Assembly: GCA_018819165.1 (NCBI GenBank)
Contig: JAHJQP010000198.1
Location: 1-24,044 of the forward strand
Reading direction: 5' to 3'
Length of the DNA: 24,044 nucleotides
Origin: Pseudomonadota bacterium
GTDB taxonomy: Bacteria > Desulfobacterota > Syntrophia > Syntrophales > UBA5619
Within the stretch, counting starts at the first letter, position 1; each line of letters begins with the position of its first letter. The position numbers and the translations under genes were made by a program. Below, piece by piece: positions 7,612-15,314 of the stretch. Under the pieces are notes generated by a model. That model saw only the letters and a program-made list of their open reading frames with translations. It was not told where the DNA came from and did no database searches.

Positions 7612-8631
7612 ATGCCGCTGAATCAGATTTTTAACATAGAAGATATCGAAAAAAAGACCCTCCTGATCCTCCGGATACTCCATAAATCGCCGGATGCGGT
7701 GGGGGCTCGCCTCATCTCCAGGCAAATGCAGGAACACGGCGTGGCCCTGAGCGAACGGGCGGTCCGCTACCACCTCAAACTGATGGACAATCGCGGATTG
7801 ACGAGACTTATCGGGCAGCATGACGGGCGCGTCATTACGGAACAGGGGATCGAGGAGCTCAATAACGCCCGGGTCCGCGACAAAATCGGCTTCGCCATTT
7901 CCCGCATCGAGATCTTAGCCTTCAGAACGACCCTGAATCCGGACAAGCGGCAGGGACTGCTTCCCATCAACGTTTCTTTTTTCCCCCGGAAGATCTTTAA
8001 GAAGGCGCTGGAAATGATGAAACCCGCCTTCGGAGCGGGACTCCATGTAAGCGAACTGGTCGCCTGCGCCGACGAAGGCTCCCGGCTCGGAGAGGTGATG
8101 GTTCCCGCAGGCTATGTCGGCTTCGCAACGGTCTGCAGCATCGTCGTAAACGGCGTTTTCCTGAAGAACGGCATACCGATGGACTCGAGGTTCGGCGGGA
8201 TTCTGCAGGTAAAAAATGGCCGCCCGCTCCGCTTCGTTGAATTAATTCACTATTCCGGATCGTCCCTGGATCCCTCGGAGATATTCATCCGGGGAAGGAT
8301 GACCTCTGTCCGTCAGGCGGCGGTGCAGGGCGAGGGCAATATCCTATCCAATTTCAGAGAAATTCCCGTGCCGGCCCGGAAACTCGTCGATGAACTGATC
8401 ACAAGCCTCCGGAACGCAGGAATTGGCGGCGTGCTCTCCATCGGCGAAATCGGCGAACCGGTCTGTCAGATTCCGGTAGATATGAACCGGATTGGCATGA
8501 TCCTCTATGGCGGGTTGAATCCGGTTGCCTGCGCGCACGAGAAGGGAATCGAGGTTGAAAACCGCGCCATGGCTACCGTCATGGATTATCAGGAACTCCG
8601 GAATTTCTGGGAACTCTGCAAAGACGGGTAA
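7612..8631 (+). CDS. NrpR-family transcriptional regulator (winged HTH plus NrpR/DUF128 domain)
   Basis: 339 residues. About residues 10-85 are a winged helix (TLLILRILHKSPDAVGARLIS, SERAVRYHLKLMDNRGLT). About 110-335 match one NrpR regulatory domain, with GFATVCSIVVNGVFLKNGIP, SRFGGILQV, SGSSLDPSEIFI, a second-half GIGGVLSIGEIG and GMILYGGLNPVA. In methanogens NrpR represses nitrogen-assimilation genes and is released by 2-oxoglutarate; the single regulatory domain and bacterial setting differ from the two-domain archaeal form. The start at 7612 has AAAGGA 6 bases upstream; the open frame begins 16 codons earlier at a TTG inside the promoter region. It is followed after 95 bases by the glutamate-synthase-like gene, its most likely target. 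Archaeal-type operators (GGAA-N6-TTCC) were not seen by eye in the leaders here. Confidence 0.88.
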   Translation: MPLNQIFNIEDIEKKTLLILRILHKSPDAVGARLISRQMQEHGVALSERAVRYHLKLMDNRGLTRLIGQHDGRVITEQGIEELNNARVRDKIGFAISRIEILAFRTTLNPDKRQGLLPINVSFFPRKIFKKALEMMKPAFGAGLHVSELVACADEGSRLGEVMVPAGYVGFATVCSIVVNGVFLKNGIPMDSRFGGILQVKNGRPLRFVELIHYSGSSLDPSEIFIRGRMTSVRQAAVQGEGNILSNFREIPVPARKLVDELITSLRNAGIGGVLSIGEIGEPVCQIPVDMNRIGMILYGGLNPVACAHEKGIEVENRAMATVMDYQELRNFWELCKDG

Positions 8632-8636
8632 GGACA

Positions 8637-8691
8637 GGTAAAAAAATTACCGGGGAGAAATACCGGTTGCCGGCGCACATTTTGTGTGCCG
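8637..8691. promoter_or_regulatory. Two inverted repeats in the leader of the stand-alone GltS-like gene
   Basis: GGTAA-N5-TTACC (8637-8651) is a perfect 5-base repeat. CGGCGCACA and TGTGTGCCG (8671-8679 and 8683-8691, 8 of 9 paired) form a hairpin. Neither is followed by a T-run, so they are more likely protein-binding sites or mRNA structure than a terminator. They lie in the 95-bp gap between the NrpR-type regulator and its neighbour. Confidence 0.4.
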
Positions 8692-8726
8692 AAAAAATAA
8701 AACATGAAGAGAAGGAGAATGAACCC

Positions 8727-10313
8727 ATGAATCTCAGACAACCCAATGCCAACGAAGCGACAGGTACATTCAACCGTTCCAAAAATGTGGTGCCTCTGTC
8801 CGGTCTCTGCAGTAGATGCATGGACGGATGCCGGGGCGGCTGCGAGATCTGGCTGTCATCTTTCCGGGGACGGGAGGTGCTCTACCCGATCGGCTTTGGT
8901 GAAATGACGGCGGGCGCCGACAAGAATTATCCCGTGGATTATTCGCATCTCAGCATCCAGGGTTATGCGGTAGGCGCCAAAGGTCTGCCCAAGGGCGTCG
9001 AAGCAGGCCCCGATACGGCGGTATTTCCCGCCGTCGACACGGAAACGGAATACGGCTGGAAACAGAAAGTAAAGATGCGCCTGCCCATATTTACCGGGGC
9101 GCTTGGTTCTACTGAGATTGCCCGCAAAAACTGGGATCACTTTGCCGCTGGCGCCGCCATTTCCGGCGTCACTCTGGTGTGCGGCGAAAATGTCTGCGGA
9201 ATCGACCCCGGTCTTGAATTGAGCAAAGGCAAAATTAAAAATTCTCCCGATATGGACCGCCGGATTGAAACATATAAGCGTTATCAAGAGGGATACGGCG
9301 AAATCCTGGTGCAGATGAATGTTGAGGACACGAGGTTTGGCGTGGCCGAATACGTGCTGAACAAGCACAAGCTTGATACAATCGAGTTGAAATGGGGACA
9401 GGGCGCTAAAAATATAGGCGGCGAAATCAAGGTCAACTCCTTAGAAAGGGCGCAGGAACTCAAAAAGAGGGGCTACGTGGTTCTACCCGATCCGACCCTC
9501 CCGGAAATTAAGGCTGCCTTCAAGGACGGCGCCATCAAGGAATTCGAGCGCCACTCCCGCCTGGGTTTCGTAACCAAGGAAGGGTTCCTTCAGGAAGTGG
9601 AACGGCTGCGCAAGGTTGGATTCAAGAGGATCACCCTGAAGACCGGCGCATACTCTGCCGTAGAATTGGCAATGGCCCTGCGCTACGGGGCACAAGCAAA
9701 GATAGACCTTCTTACCGTGGACGGAGCGCCCGGCGGAACGGGCATGAGCCCCTGGCCGATGATGAGCGAATGGGGCATCCCCTCCTTCTATCTCCATTGC
9801 CTTACCTATCAGTTCTGCGAAGAGCTCAGGAAAAAGAAAATCAGAGTGCCCGATATCGCCTTTGCCGGCGGATTTTCCACCGAAGACAGCGTATTCAAGG
9901 CCCTTGCCCTGGGTTCTCCCTATGTGAAGGCGGTCTGTATGGGAAGAGCGCTGATGATCCCGGCGATGGTCGGTAAAAATATCGCAGAATGGATCGCGAA
10001 CAAAGACCTGCCGAAAACCGTGTCCAGGTACGGTCAGTCGATGGAAGAAATCTTCGTCTGCTACGAGGAATTGAAAAAGAAATTCGGTAAAAATATTGAC
10101 AAGATACCTGCCGGGGCCTTAGGATTTTATACCTACGGCCAGAAGTTCAAGACGGGTCTCCAGCAGTTGATGGCGGGCAGCAGGAATTTCAACCTCACCA
10201 CTATCACCCGGAATGACATCATGACACTGACCGAAGAGGCGGCAAAAGTCTCCGGCATCCCCTATGTGATGGACGCCTACGCGAAGGAAGCCAAAAAGAT
10301 CCTTTCGGAATAA
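8727..10313 (+). CDS. Stand-alone FMN-binding glutamate-synthase-like oxidoreductase
   Basis: 528 residues from the ATG at 8727, which has AAGGAG nine to ten bases upstream. The body matches the FMN-binding central domain of glutamate synthase: TIELKWGQGAKNIGG, then LLTVDGAPGGTGMSPWPMM, and the phosphate-binding IAFAGGFSTEDSVFKALALG. There is no amidotransferase and no GXGXG domain. The [3Fe-4S] cysteine motif that in GltB follows the FMN site (CxxxxCP type) is absent; the corresponding stretch reads GRALMIPAMVGKNIAEW. Instead the N-terminus has a compact motif, Cys28, Cys31, Cys35 and Cys39 (CSRCMDGCRGGC), which could bind an Fe-S cluster or a metal. Electron donor and substrate are unknown; the NADH module upstream and the neighbouring NrpR-type regulator suggest nitrogen-related redox chemistry, but that is inference. 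Confidence 0.85.
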   Translation: MNLRQPNANEATGTFNRSKNVVPLSGLCSRCMDGCRGGCEIWLSSFRGREVLYPIGFGEMTAGADKNYPVDYSHLSIQGYAVGAKGLPKGVEAGPDTAVFPAVDTETEYGWKQKVKMRLPIFTGALGSTEIARKNWDHFAAGAAISGVTLVCGENVCGIDPGLELSKGKIKNSPDMDRRIETYKRYQEGYGEILVQMNVEDTRFGVAEYVLNKHKLDTIELKWGQGAKNIGGEIKVNSLERAQELKKRGYVVLPDPTLPEIKAAFKDGAIKEFERHSRLGFVTKEGFLQEVERLRKVGFKRITLKTGAYSAVELAMALRYGAQAKIDLLTVDGAPGGTGMSPWPMMSEWGIPSFYLHCLTYQFCEELRKKKIRVPDIAFAGGFSTEDSVFKALALGSPYVKAVCMGRALMIPAMVGKNIAEWIANKDLPKTVSRYGQSMEEIFVCYEELKKKFGKNIDKIPAGALGFYTYGQKFKTGLQQLMAGSRNFNLTTITRNDIMTLTEEAAKVSGIPYVMDAYAKEAKKILSE

Positions 10314-10322
10314 ACAAACCTC

Positions 10323-10364
10323 ACAGGAGGGAACGCAAGATCGCGTTCCCTCCTGTCATTTTTT
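10323..10364 (+). terminator. Strong rho-independent terminator after the GltS-like gene
   Basis: A perfect 14-bp stem (ACAGGAGGGAACGC at 10323-10336 and its complement at 10343-10356, loop AAGATC) is followed two bases later by six T, ten bases after the GltS-like stop. It lies in the convergent gap with carB and may also end carB transcripts, although the T-tract on that side is weaker. Confidence 0.9.
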
Positions 10365-10429
10365 CTGATATCTGACAAGAACCTGCTTTTATTTGCGGAA
10401 AGGATGCGAAGAACGGAAGTTCAAGAGCC

Positions 10430-13400
10430 TCATCCTGCACACGGTTTCCGGTGGTAAGCCTGCAGCGGCGCCACCTCCCACGGCTCATTACGGAGGGCGC
10501 CGATCGCCTCCGTCAGGGCCCGGGCGCCGGAGATCGTCGTCGTGTAGAGAACGTTGTAGAGAAGCGCCCCCCGGCGGATGTGATAGGCGTCTTTCCGGGA
10601 GGAGCGCCTGCCCAGGCTCACGTTGATGACGATCTGGATGTCGCCGTTTTTGATGTGATCGACCACGTGGGGTCTCCCCTCGCTCACCTTGAGGATCGTT
10701 TCCACCGGGACCCCATGCGTGCGCAGCCTCTCCGCCGTCCCTTGCGTGGCGACGATCTGAAACCCCATCCGGGCGAACGCTTCGGCCACGCGGACGATCC
10801 GGTCCTTGTAGAAATCATGGACGCTGATGAAGACCCTCCCCGAGAGGGGCATCTTGAAGCCGGCGGCCATCTGGGATTTGGCGAAGGCGAGGCCGAAGGA
10901 CCGGTCGATCCCCATCACCTCGCCCGTGGACTTCATTTCCGGGCCGAGCAGGATATCGACGTTGGGAAAGCGATTGAAGGGGAAGACCGCCTCCTTCACG
11001 GAGATGTGCTCCGGCCGGATGGGCTTGGTGAAGCCCAACTCCTTAAGGGTTTTCCCCAGCATTACCTTCGTCGCCAGCTTCGCCAGGGGGACGCCGATCG
11101 CCTTGCTGACGAAGGGGATGGTCCGCGAGGCGCGGGGGTTGACCTCCAGGACGTAGAGCTCGCCGTTTTTAATGGCGTACTGGATGTTCATGAGACCGAC
11201 GACATGAAGTTCCGCGGCGATCCGCTTCGTCTGGCGCTCGATCGTCTCTAAGAGCTCCAGCCCGAAGGTGATTGTCGGCAGGACGCATGCGCTGTCCCCG
11301 GAGTGGATCCCCGCCTCCTCGATGTGCTCCATGATCCCGGCGACGACGGTCGTTTCCCCGTCGCTGATGGCGTCCACATCCACTTCGATCGCATCCTCGA
11401 GGAACTTGTCGATCAGGATGGGATGGCCGGGGGAGACCTCGAGGGCCCGGATCATGAACTGGCGGAGGGTTTCCGTGTCGTAGATGATCTCCATCGACCG
11501 GCCGCCCAAGACATAGGATGGACGGACCAGGACCGGATAGCCGATCCGCTCGGCCGCCCGGATCGCCCCCTCCGCATCCATCGCCGTATCGTTGTCGGGC
11601 TGGCGGAGCTGCAGGCGGTTCACGATCTCTTGAAAACGCTTCCGGTCCTCGGCGCGGTCGATCGCGTCGGGCGACGTGCCCAGGATGTGCGCCCCCGCAG
11701 ACTCCAACCCCCGGGCAAGGTTAAGCGGGGTCTGGCCGCCGAACTGGACGATCACCCCCATCGGTTTTTCCGCCTTCAGGATGTGGAGGACGTCCTCGAG
11801 CGTCACCGGCTCGAAGAAGAGCTTGTCGGAGGTGTCGTAGTCGGTGCTCACCGTCTCCGGGTTCGAGTTGACCATGATGCTCTCGTACCCCTCCTCGCGC
11901 AGGGCGAAGGAGGCATGGACGCAGCAGTAATCGAACTCGATCCCCTGGCCGATCCGGTTCGGCCCGCCGCCGATGATGACGACCTTCGGCTTCGTCGAAG
12001 GTCGGGTTTCGTCCTCCGTCTCGTAGGTAGAGTAGTAGTAGGGGGTGTAGGCCTCGAACTCCGCCGCGCAGGTGTCGACGAGCTTGTAGACGGGGACGAT
12101 CCCGGCCGCGTAGCGACGGCTGCGGATCTCCTCCTCGGAGAGGTTCCAGAGACCAGCCAAATAGCGATCGGCAAATCCCAGGCGCTTCGCCTCGCGGAGG
12201 TTCTCCGTCGTGGGCGGCAGGCTCTTGAGCTCCTCCTCCGCCTCGACGAGCGAAAGGATCTGGTGGAGGAACCAGGGGTCGATCTTTGTGAGGCGTTTGA
12301 TCTCCTCGATCGTCATCCCGTGGCGAAAGGCCGCAGCGATGTAAAAGAGTCGGAGCGAATTCGGCGTCGCCAGCTTCTGTTCCAGAAATTCCCGGGGGTG
12401 ACGGACGTCCTCCGGCAGATCGGTCATCAGGCCGAAGCGCTTGATCTCCAGGGAGCGGACCGCCTTCTGCAGGGCCTCCCGGAAGGTCCGGCCGATCGCC
12501 ATCGTCTCGCCGACCGACTTCATCGAGGTGGTCAGGAAGTCCTCCGCCTCGGGGAACTTCTCAAAGGTCCAGCGGGGGATCTTCACCACGCAGTAGTCGA
12601 TCGTCGGCTCGAAGGAGGCCATCGTCTCCCGGGTGATGTCGTTGGGGATCTCATCCAGGGTATAACCGACGGCCAGCTTCGCGGCGATCTTGGCGATGGG
12701 GAATCCCGTCGCCTTGGAGGCGAGGGCCGAGGAGCGGGAGACGCGGGGGTTCATCTCGATGACGATCATCTCGCCGGTGTCGGGATGGATCGCGAACTGA
12801 ACGTTGGAGCCGCCCGTCTCGACGCCGATCTCCCGCATGATGGCGATGGCCGCGTCCCTCATCCGCTGGTACTCAACGTCGGTGAGCGTCTGGGCCGGGG
12901 CGACGGTGATCGACTCGCCCGTGTGGACCCCCATCGCATCAACATTCTCGATGGAGCAGATGATGACGCAGTTGTCGGCTCTGTCGCGCATCACCTCGAG
13001 TTCGTACTCCTTCCAGCCGAGGGCCGACTGTTCGAGCATGATCTCGTGGATCAAGCTGGCGTCGAGGCCCCCCTTGGCGATTTCGGCGAGCTCCTCCCGG
13101 TTGTAGGCGACACCGCTCCCCGTCCCCCCCAGGGTGAAGGAGGGGCGGATGATGATCGGAAAGCCGATCTCGGAAGCGACGGCGAAAACCTCGTCCATCG
13201 ACCGGGCGAAGCCGCTCCGGGGAACCTTCAAGCCGATCTTCTCCATCGCCGCCCGGAACTGCTGGCGGTCCTCCGCCTTGTGGATGACGAGGAGCGACGC
13301 CCCGATCATCTCGACGCCGTATTTCGCGAGGACGCCCGCCTCCGCAACGGCGACCGCCGTATTGAGGCCCGTCTGGCCGCCCAGGGTGGGGAGCAGAGCG

Positions 13401-13651
13401 TCTGGGCGTTCCTTCGCGATGATCTTTTCCACGGCCTCCGGCGTGATCGGCTCCACGTAGGTCCGGTCCGCAGTTTCGGGATCGGTCATGATCGTCGCCG
13501 GGTTGGAGTTGACGAGGACGACCTCGTAGCCCTCCTCCTTGAGCGCCTTACAGGCCTGGGTCCCGGAATAATCGAATTCGCACGCCTGGCTGATGATGAT
13601 CGGCCCGGAGCCGATGATCAGTATTTTTTTAATGTCCGTCCGTTTGGGCAT
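10430..13651 (-). CDS. carB: Carbamoyl-phosphate synthase, large subunit
   Basis: Makes carbamoyl phosphate from bicarbonate, ATP and ammonia delivered by CarA, for pyrimidines and arginine. At 1073 residues it equals the usual full length. It begins with ILIIGSGPIIISQACEFDYSG and shows two ATP-grasp halves: the first with PSFTLGGTGSG and EMNPRVSRSSALASKATG, the second starting at VVIIGGGPNRIGQGIEFDY with PSYVLGGRSME and EVNPRASRTIPFVSKA. A C-terminal MGS-like allosteric domain follows (SGRVFISVHDFYKDRIV...). It is the last gene of the minus-strand glutamine cluster. The duplicated guaA tail upstream ends TAA-C-ATG, so guaA and carB were once nearly adjacent and are now separated by a hairpin element. 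carA lies two genes upstream rather than directly adjacent. Confidence 0.97.
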   Translation of the reverse strand: MPKRTDIKKILIIGSGPIIISQACEFDYSGTQACKALKEEGYEVVLVNSNPATIMTDPETADRTYVEPITPEAVEKIIAKERPDALLPTLGGQTGLNTAVAVAEAGVLAKYGVEMIGASLLVIHKAEDRQQFRAAMEKIGLKVPRSGFARSMDEVFAVASEIGFPIIIRPSFTLGGTGSGVAYNREELAEIAKGGLDASLIHEIMLEQSALGWKEYELEVMRDRADNCVIICSIENVDAMGVHTGESITVAPAQTLTDVEYQRMRDAAIAIMREIGVETGGSNVQFAIHPDTGEMIVIEMNPRVSRSSALASKATGFPIAKIAAKLAVGYTLDEIPNDITRETMASFEPTIDYCVVKIPRWTFEKFPEAEDFLTTSMKSVGETMAIGRTFREALQKAVRSLEIKRFGLMTDLPEDVRHPREFLEQKLATPNSLRLFYIAAAFRHGMTIEEIKRLTKIDPWFLHQILSLVEAEEELKSLPPTTENLREAKRLGFADRYLAGLWNLSEEEIRSRRYAAGIVPVYKLVDTCAAEFEAYTPYYYSTYETEDETRPSTKPKVVIIGGGPNRIGQGIEFDYCCVHASFALREEGYESIMVNSNPETVSTDYDTSDKLFFEPVTLEDVLHILKAEKPMGVIVQFGGQTPLNLARGLESAGAHILGTSPDAIDRAEDRKRFQEIVNRLQLRQPDNDTAMDAEGAIRAAERIGYPVLVRPSYVLGGRSMEIIYDTETLRQFMIRALEVSPGHPILIDKFLEDAIEVDVDAISDGETTVVAGIMEHIEEAGIHSGDSACVLPTITFGLELLETIERQTKRIAAELHVVGLMNIQYAIKNGELYVLEVNPRASRTIPFVSKAIGVPLAKLATKVMLGKTLKELGFTKPIRPEHISVKEAVFPFNRFPNVDILLGPEMKSTGEVMGIDRSFGLAFAKSQMAAGFKMPLSGRVFISVHDFYKDRIVRVAEAFARMGFQIVATQGTAERLRTHGVPVETILKVSEGRPHVVDHIKNGDIQIVINVSLGRRSSRKDAYHIRRGALLYNVLYTTTISGARALTEAIGALRNEPWEVAPLQAYHRKPCAG

Positions 13652-13652
13652 G

Positions 13653-13676
13653 TTATTCCCACTCGATCGTGCTCGG
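13653..13676 (-). repeat. Duplicate of the guaA 3' end (untranslated copy)
   Basis: Read on the minus strand these 24 bases encode PSTIEWE and a TAA stop, the same as the end of the intact guaA at 13736-13759. The two copies match at 19 of 24 positions and all five differences are at third codon positions (including TAG versus TAA). This copy is no longer attached to guaA and ends one base before the carB ATG. It is the likely original guaA terminus, displaced by the hairpin element. Confidence 0.85.
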
Positions 13677-13736
13677 AAAATGGGGACAGCGCCCCTATTT
13701 TGCCGCAGGAAAATAAGGGCGCTGTCCCTATTTTCC
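13675..13736. repeat. REP-like hairpin element, copy 1 (guaA/carB junction)
   Basis: About 62 bp folding into one long hairpin: arms with core GGGGACAGCGCCCCTATTTT and the complement of GGGACAGCGCCCTTATTTT, bounded by GGAAAA and TTTTCC, with a short GC-rich loop. The sequence is the same family as the element at 17965-18025. It sits exactly between the two copies of the guaA tail. Elements of this shape are often spread by REP-associated transposases acting in trans; no such gene is in the window. Confidence 0.85.
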
Positions 13737-15265
13737 TACTCCCATTCAATGGTGCTCGGCGGCTTGGAGCTGATGTCGTAGACGACCCGGTTCACCCCCC
13801 GGACCTCGTTGATGATCCGGCTTCCGATCCGCGCCAGGAGCTCGTGGGGAAGCCTCGCCCAGTCCGCCGTCATCGCGTCCTCGCTCGTCACCGCGCGGAT
13901 GGCGATGATGTGCTCGTAGGTCCGCTGATCCCCCATGATCCCGACGCTCTTGAGCGGCAGGAGAACCGCGAAGGACTGCCAGAGCTTCCGGTAGTAGTTG
14001 CCCGCCCGGATCTCTTCCTGCAGGACCGCGTCGGCCATCCGGAGGATGGCGAGCCTCTTTTCGGTCACCTCCCCGATGATCCGCACCGCGAGTCCCGGCC
14101 CCGGGAAGGGCTGCCGCCAGATCAGGTCGTCGGAAAGACCGAGCTCCTTGCCCAGGAGGCGGACCTCGTCCTTGAAGAGGTGTTTGAGCGGCTCGATCAG
14201 CCTGAGCTTCATCTTCTTGGGAAGCCCGCCCACGTTGTGGTGGGACTTGATCACGGCGGAGGGTCCCCCGAAGGCCGACCGGGATTCGATGAGATCCGGG
14301 TAGAGCGTCCCCTGGGCGAGGAAATCCGCCCCCTTGATCTTCCGGGCCTCCCTGTCGAAGACCTCGATGAAGATTCGCCCAATGATCTTCCGCTTCCGTT
14401 CGGGATCCGTCACCCCCTTGAGGCCGGCCAGAAACGCCTTCCGCGCCCGAACGAAGCGGAAATTCATCTGGAAGTGCTTCGCGAAAAGGGCGCGGACCTT
14501 GTCGCCCTCGTTGAGCCGGAGGAGACCGTTGTCCACGAAGACGCAGGTGAGTTGCCGGCCGATGGCCCGGTGGATCAGGACGGCCGCGACGGAGGAATCG
14601 ACCCCCCCCGAAAGGCCGAGGACCACCCGTTTGTCGCCGACCGTGGCCCGGATTTCCTCGGTCGCCTCCTGGACGAAGGATTTCATGGTCCAGCTTTTTT
14701 GACAGCCGCAGACGCCGAACAGGAAATTCGCCAGCATCTTTTTTCCTTCCGCCGTATGGACGACCTCCGGATGGAACTGAAGGCCGTAGAGCCGGCGATT
14801 TGCGTCCTCGGCGGCAGCCGCCTCGGTGTTCTCCGTGGAGGCGGTGATCCGGAAACCTGCCGGCAGGCGGCCGATCCGGTCGCCGTGGCTCATCCAGCAC
14901 CGCGTCCTCTTCTCCACCCCGGCTAAGATCGCCCCCGCCTTCCCGACGATCAGCTCGGCAAAACCGTATTCCCTCTTTTCCGACCGGATGACCTCGCCTC
15001 CCAGGGCGTCGATCATGAACTGCAAGCCGTAGCAGATCCCCATGACCGGGACGCCGAGGTCGAAAATTTCCTTATCCACCCGGGGGGAATGCGCCTCGTA
15101 TATGGAAGCCGGGCCGCCGGAGAGGATGATCCCCTCCGGCCGGAGGGCGCGGATCTTTCCGATGCCGATCTCCGGCGGCTCTATCTGGCAGTAGACCTGA
15201 TGTTCCCTGACGCGCCGGGCGATGAGCTGGTTGTACTGCGAACCAAAATCGATGATCAGAATCAC
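13736..15265 (-). CDS. guaA: GMP synthase (glutamine-hydrolysing)
   Basis: Converts XMP to GMP with glutamine and ATP. The class I amidotransferase domain has the nucleophile Cys78 in MGICYGLQF and the His-Glu pair in LQFHPEVVHT. The ATP-pyrophosphatase domain has the P-loop LSGGVDSSVAAVLIHRAIG. The C-terminal dimerisation domain includes RQPFPGPGLAVRIIGEVT and ends PPSTIEWE, the near-invariant family ending. 509 residues, normal length. The start is GTG at 15265 with AGAAGGAG 8 bases upstream, immediately before the family N-terminus ILIIDFGSQY. It lies 49 bases after carA. The last seven codons and stop lie against a REP-like hairpin, beyond which they are repeated (13653-13676). Confidence 0.97.
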   Translation of the reverse strand: MILIIDFGSQYNQLIARRVREHQVYCQIEPPEIGIGKIRALRPEGIILSGGPASIYEAHSPRVDKEIFDLGVPVMGICYGLQFMIDALGGEVIRSEKREYGFAELIVGKAGAILAGVEKRTRCWMSHGDRIGRLPAGFRITASTENTEAAAAEDANRRLYGLQFHPEVVHTAEGKKMLANFLFGVCGCQKSWTMKSFVQEATEEIRATVGDKRVVLGLSGGVDSSVAAVLIHRAIGRQLTCVFVDNGLLRLNEGDKVRALFAKHFQMNFRFVRARKAFLAGLKGVTDPERKRKIIGRIFIEVFDREARKIKGADFLAQGTLYPDLIESRSAFGGPSAVIKSHHNVGGLPKKMKLRLIEPLKHLFKDEVRLLGKELGLSDDLIWRQPFPGPGLAVRIIGEVTEKRLAILRMADAVLQEEIRAGNYYRKLWQSFAVLLPLKSVGIMGDQRTYEHIIAIRAVTSEDAMTADWARLPHELLARIGSRIINEVRGVNRVVYDISSKPPSTIEWE

Positions 15266-15314
15266 GGATTAGCTCCTTCTCTTAAAAAAATGCATCCGAA
15301 ACGGGCTTCTTTCA

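Noticed and set aside
7434..8726. Archaeal NrpR operators (GGAA-N6-TTCC) near the NrpR-type gene
   Set aside because: None was found by eye in the leaders of this window.
13675..13736. CRISPR or tandem repeat array
   Set aside because: Only two copies of the hairpin, 4 kb apart, with no spacer pattern and no cas genes.
11303..14926. A 1207-codon open frame on the plus strand opposite carB and guaA
   Set aside because: It has no recognisable domain, is rich in Asp, Arg, Gly and Leu as expected for the antisense of GC-rich codons, and crosses two clear genes and a hairpin element on the other strand.
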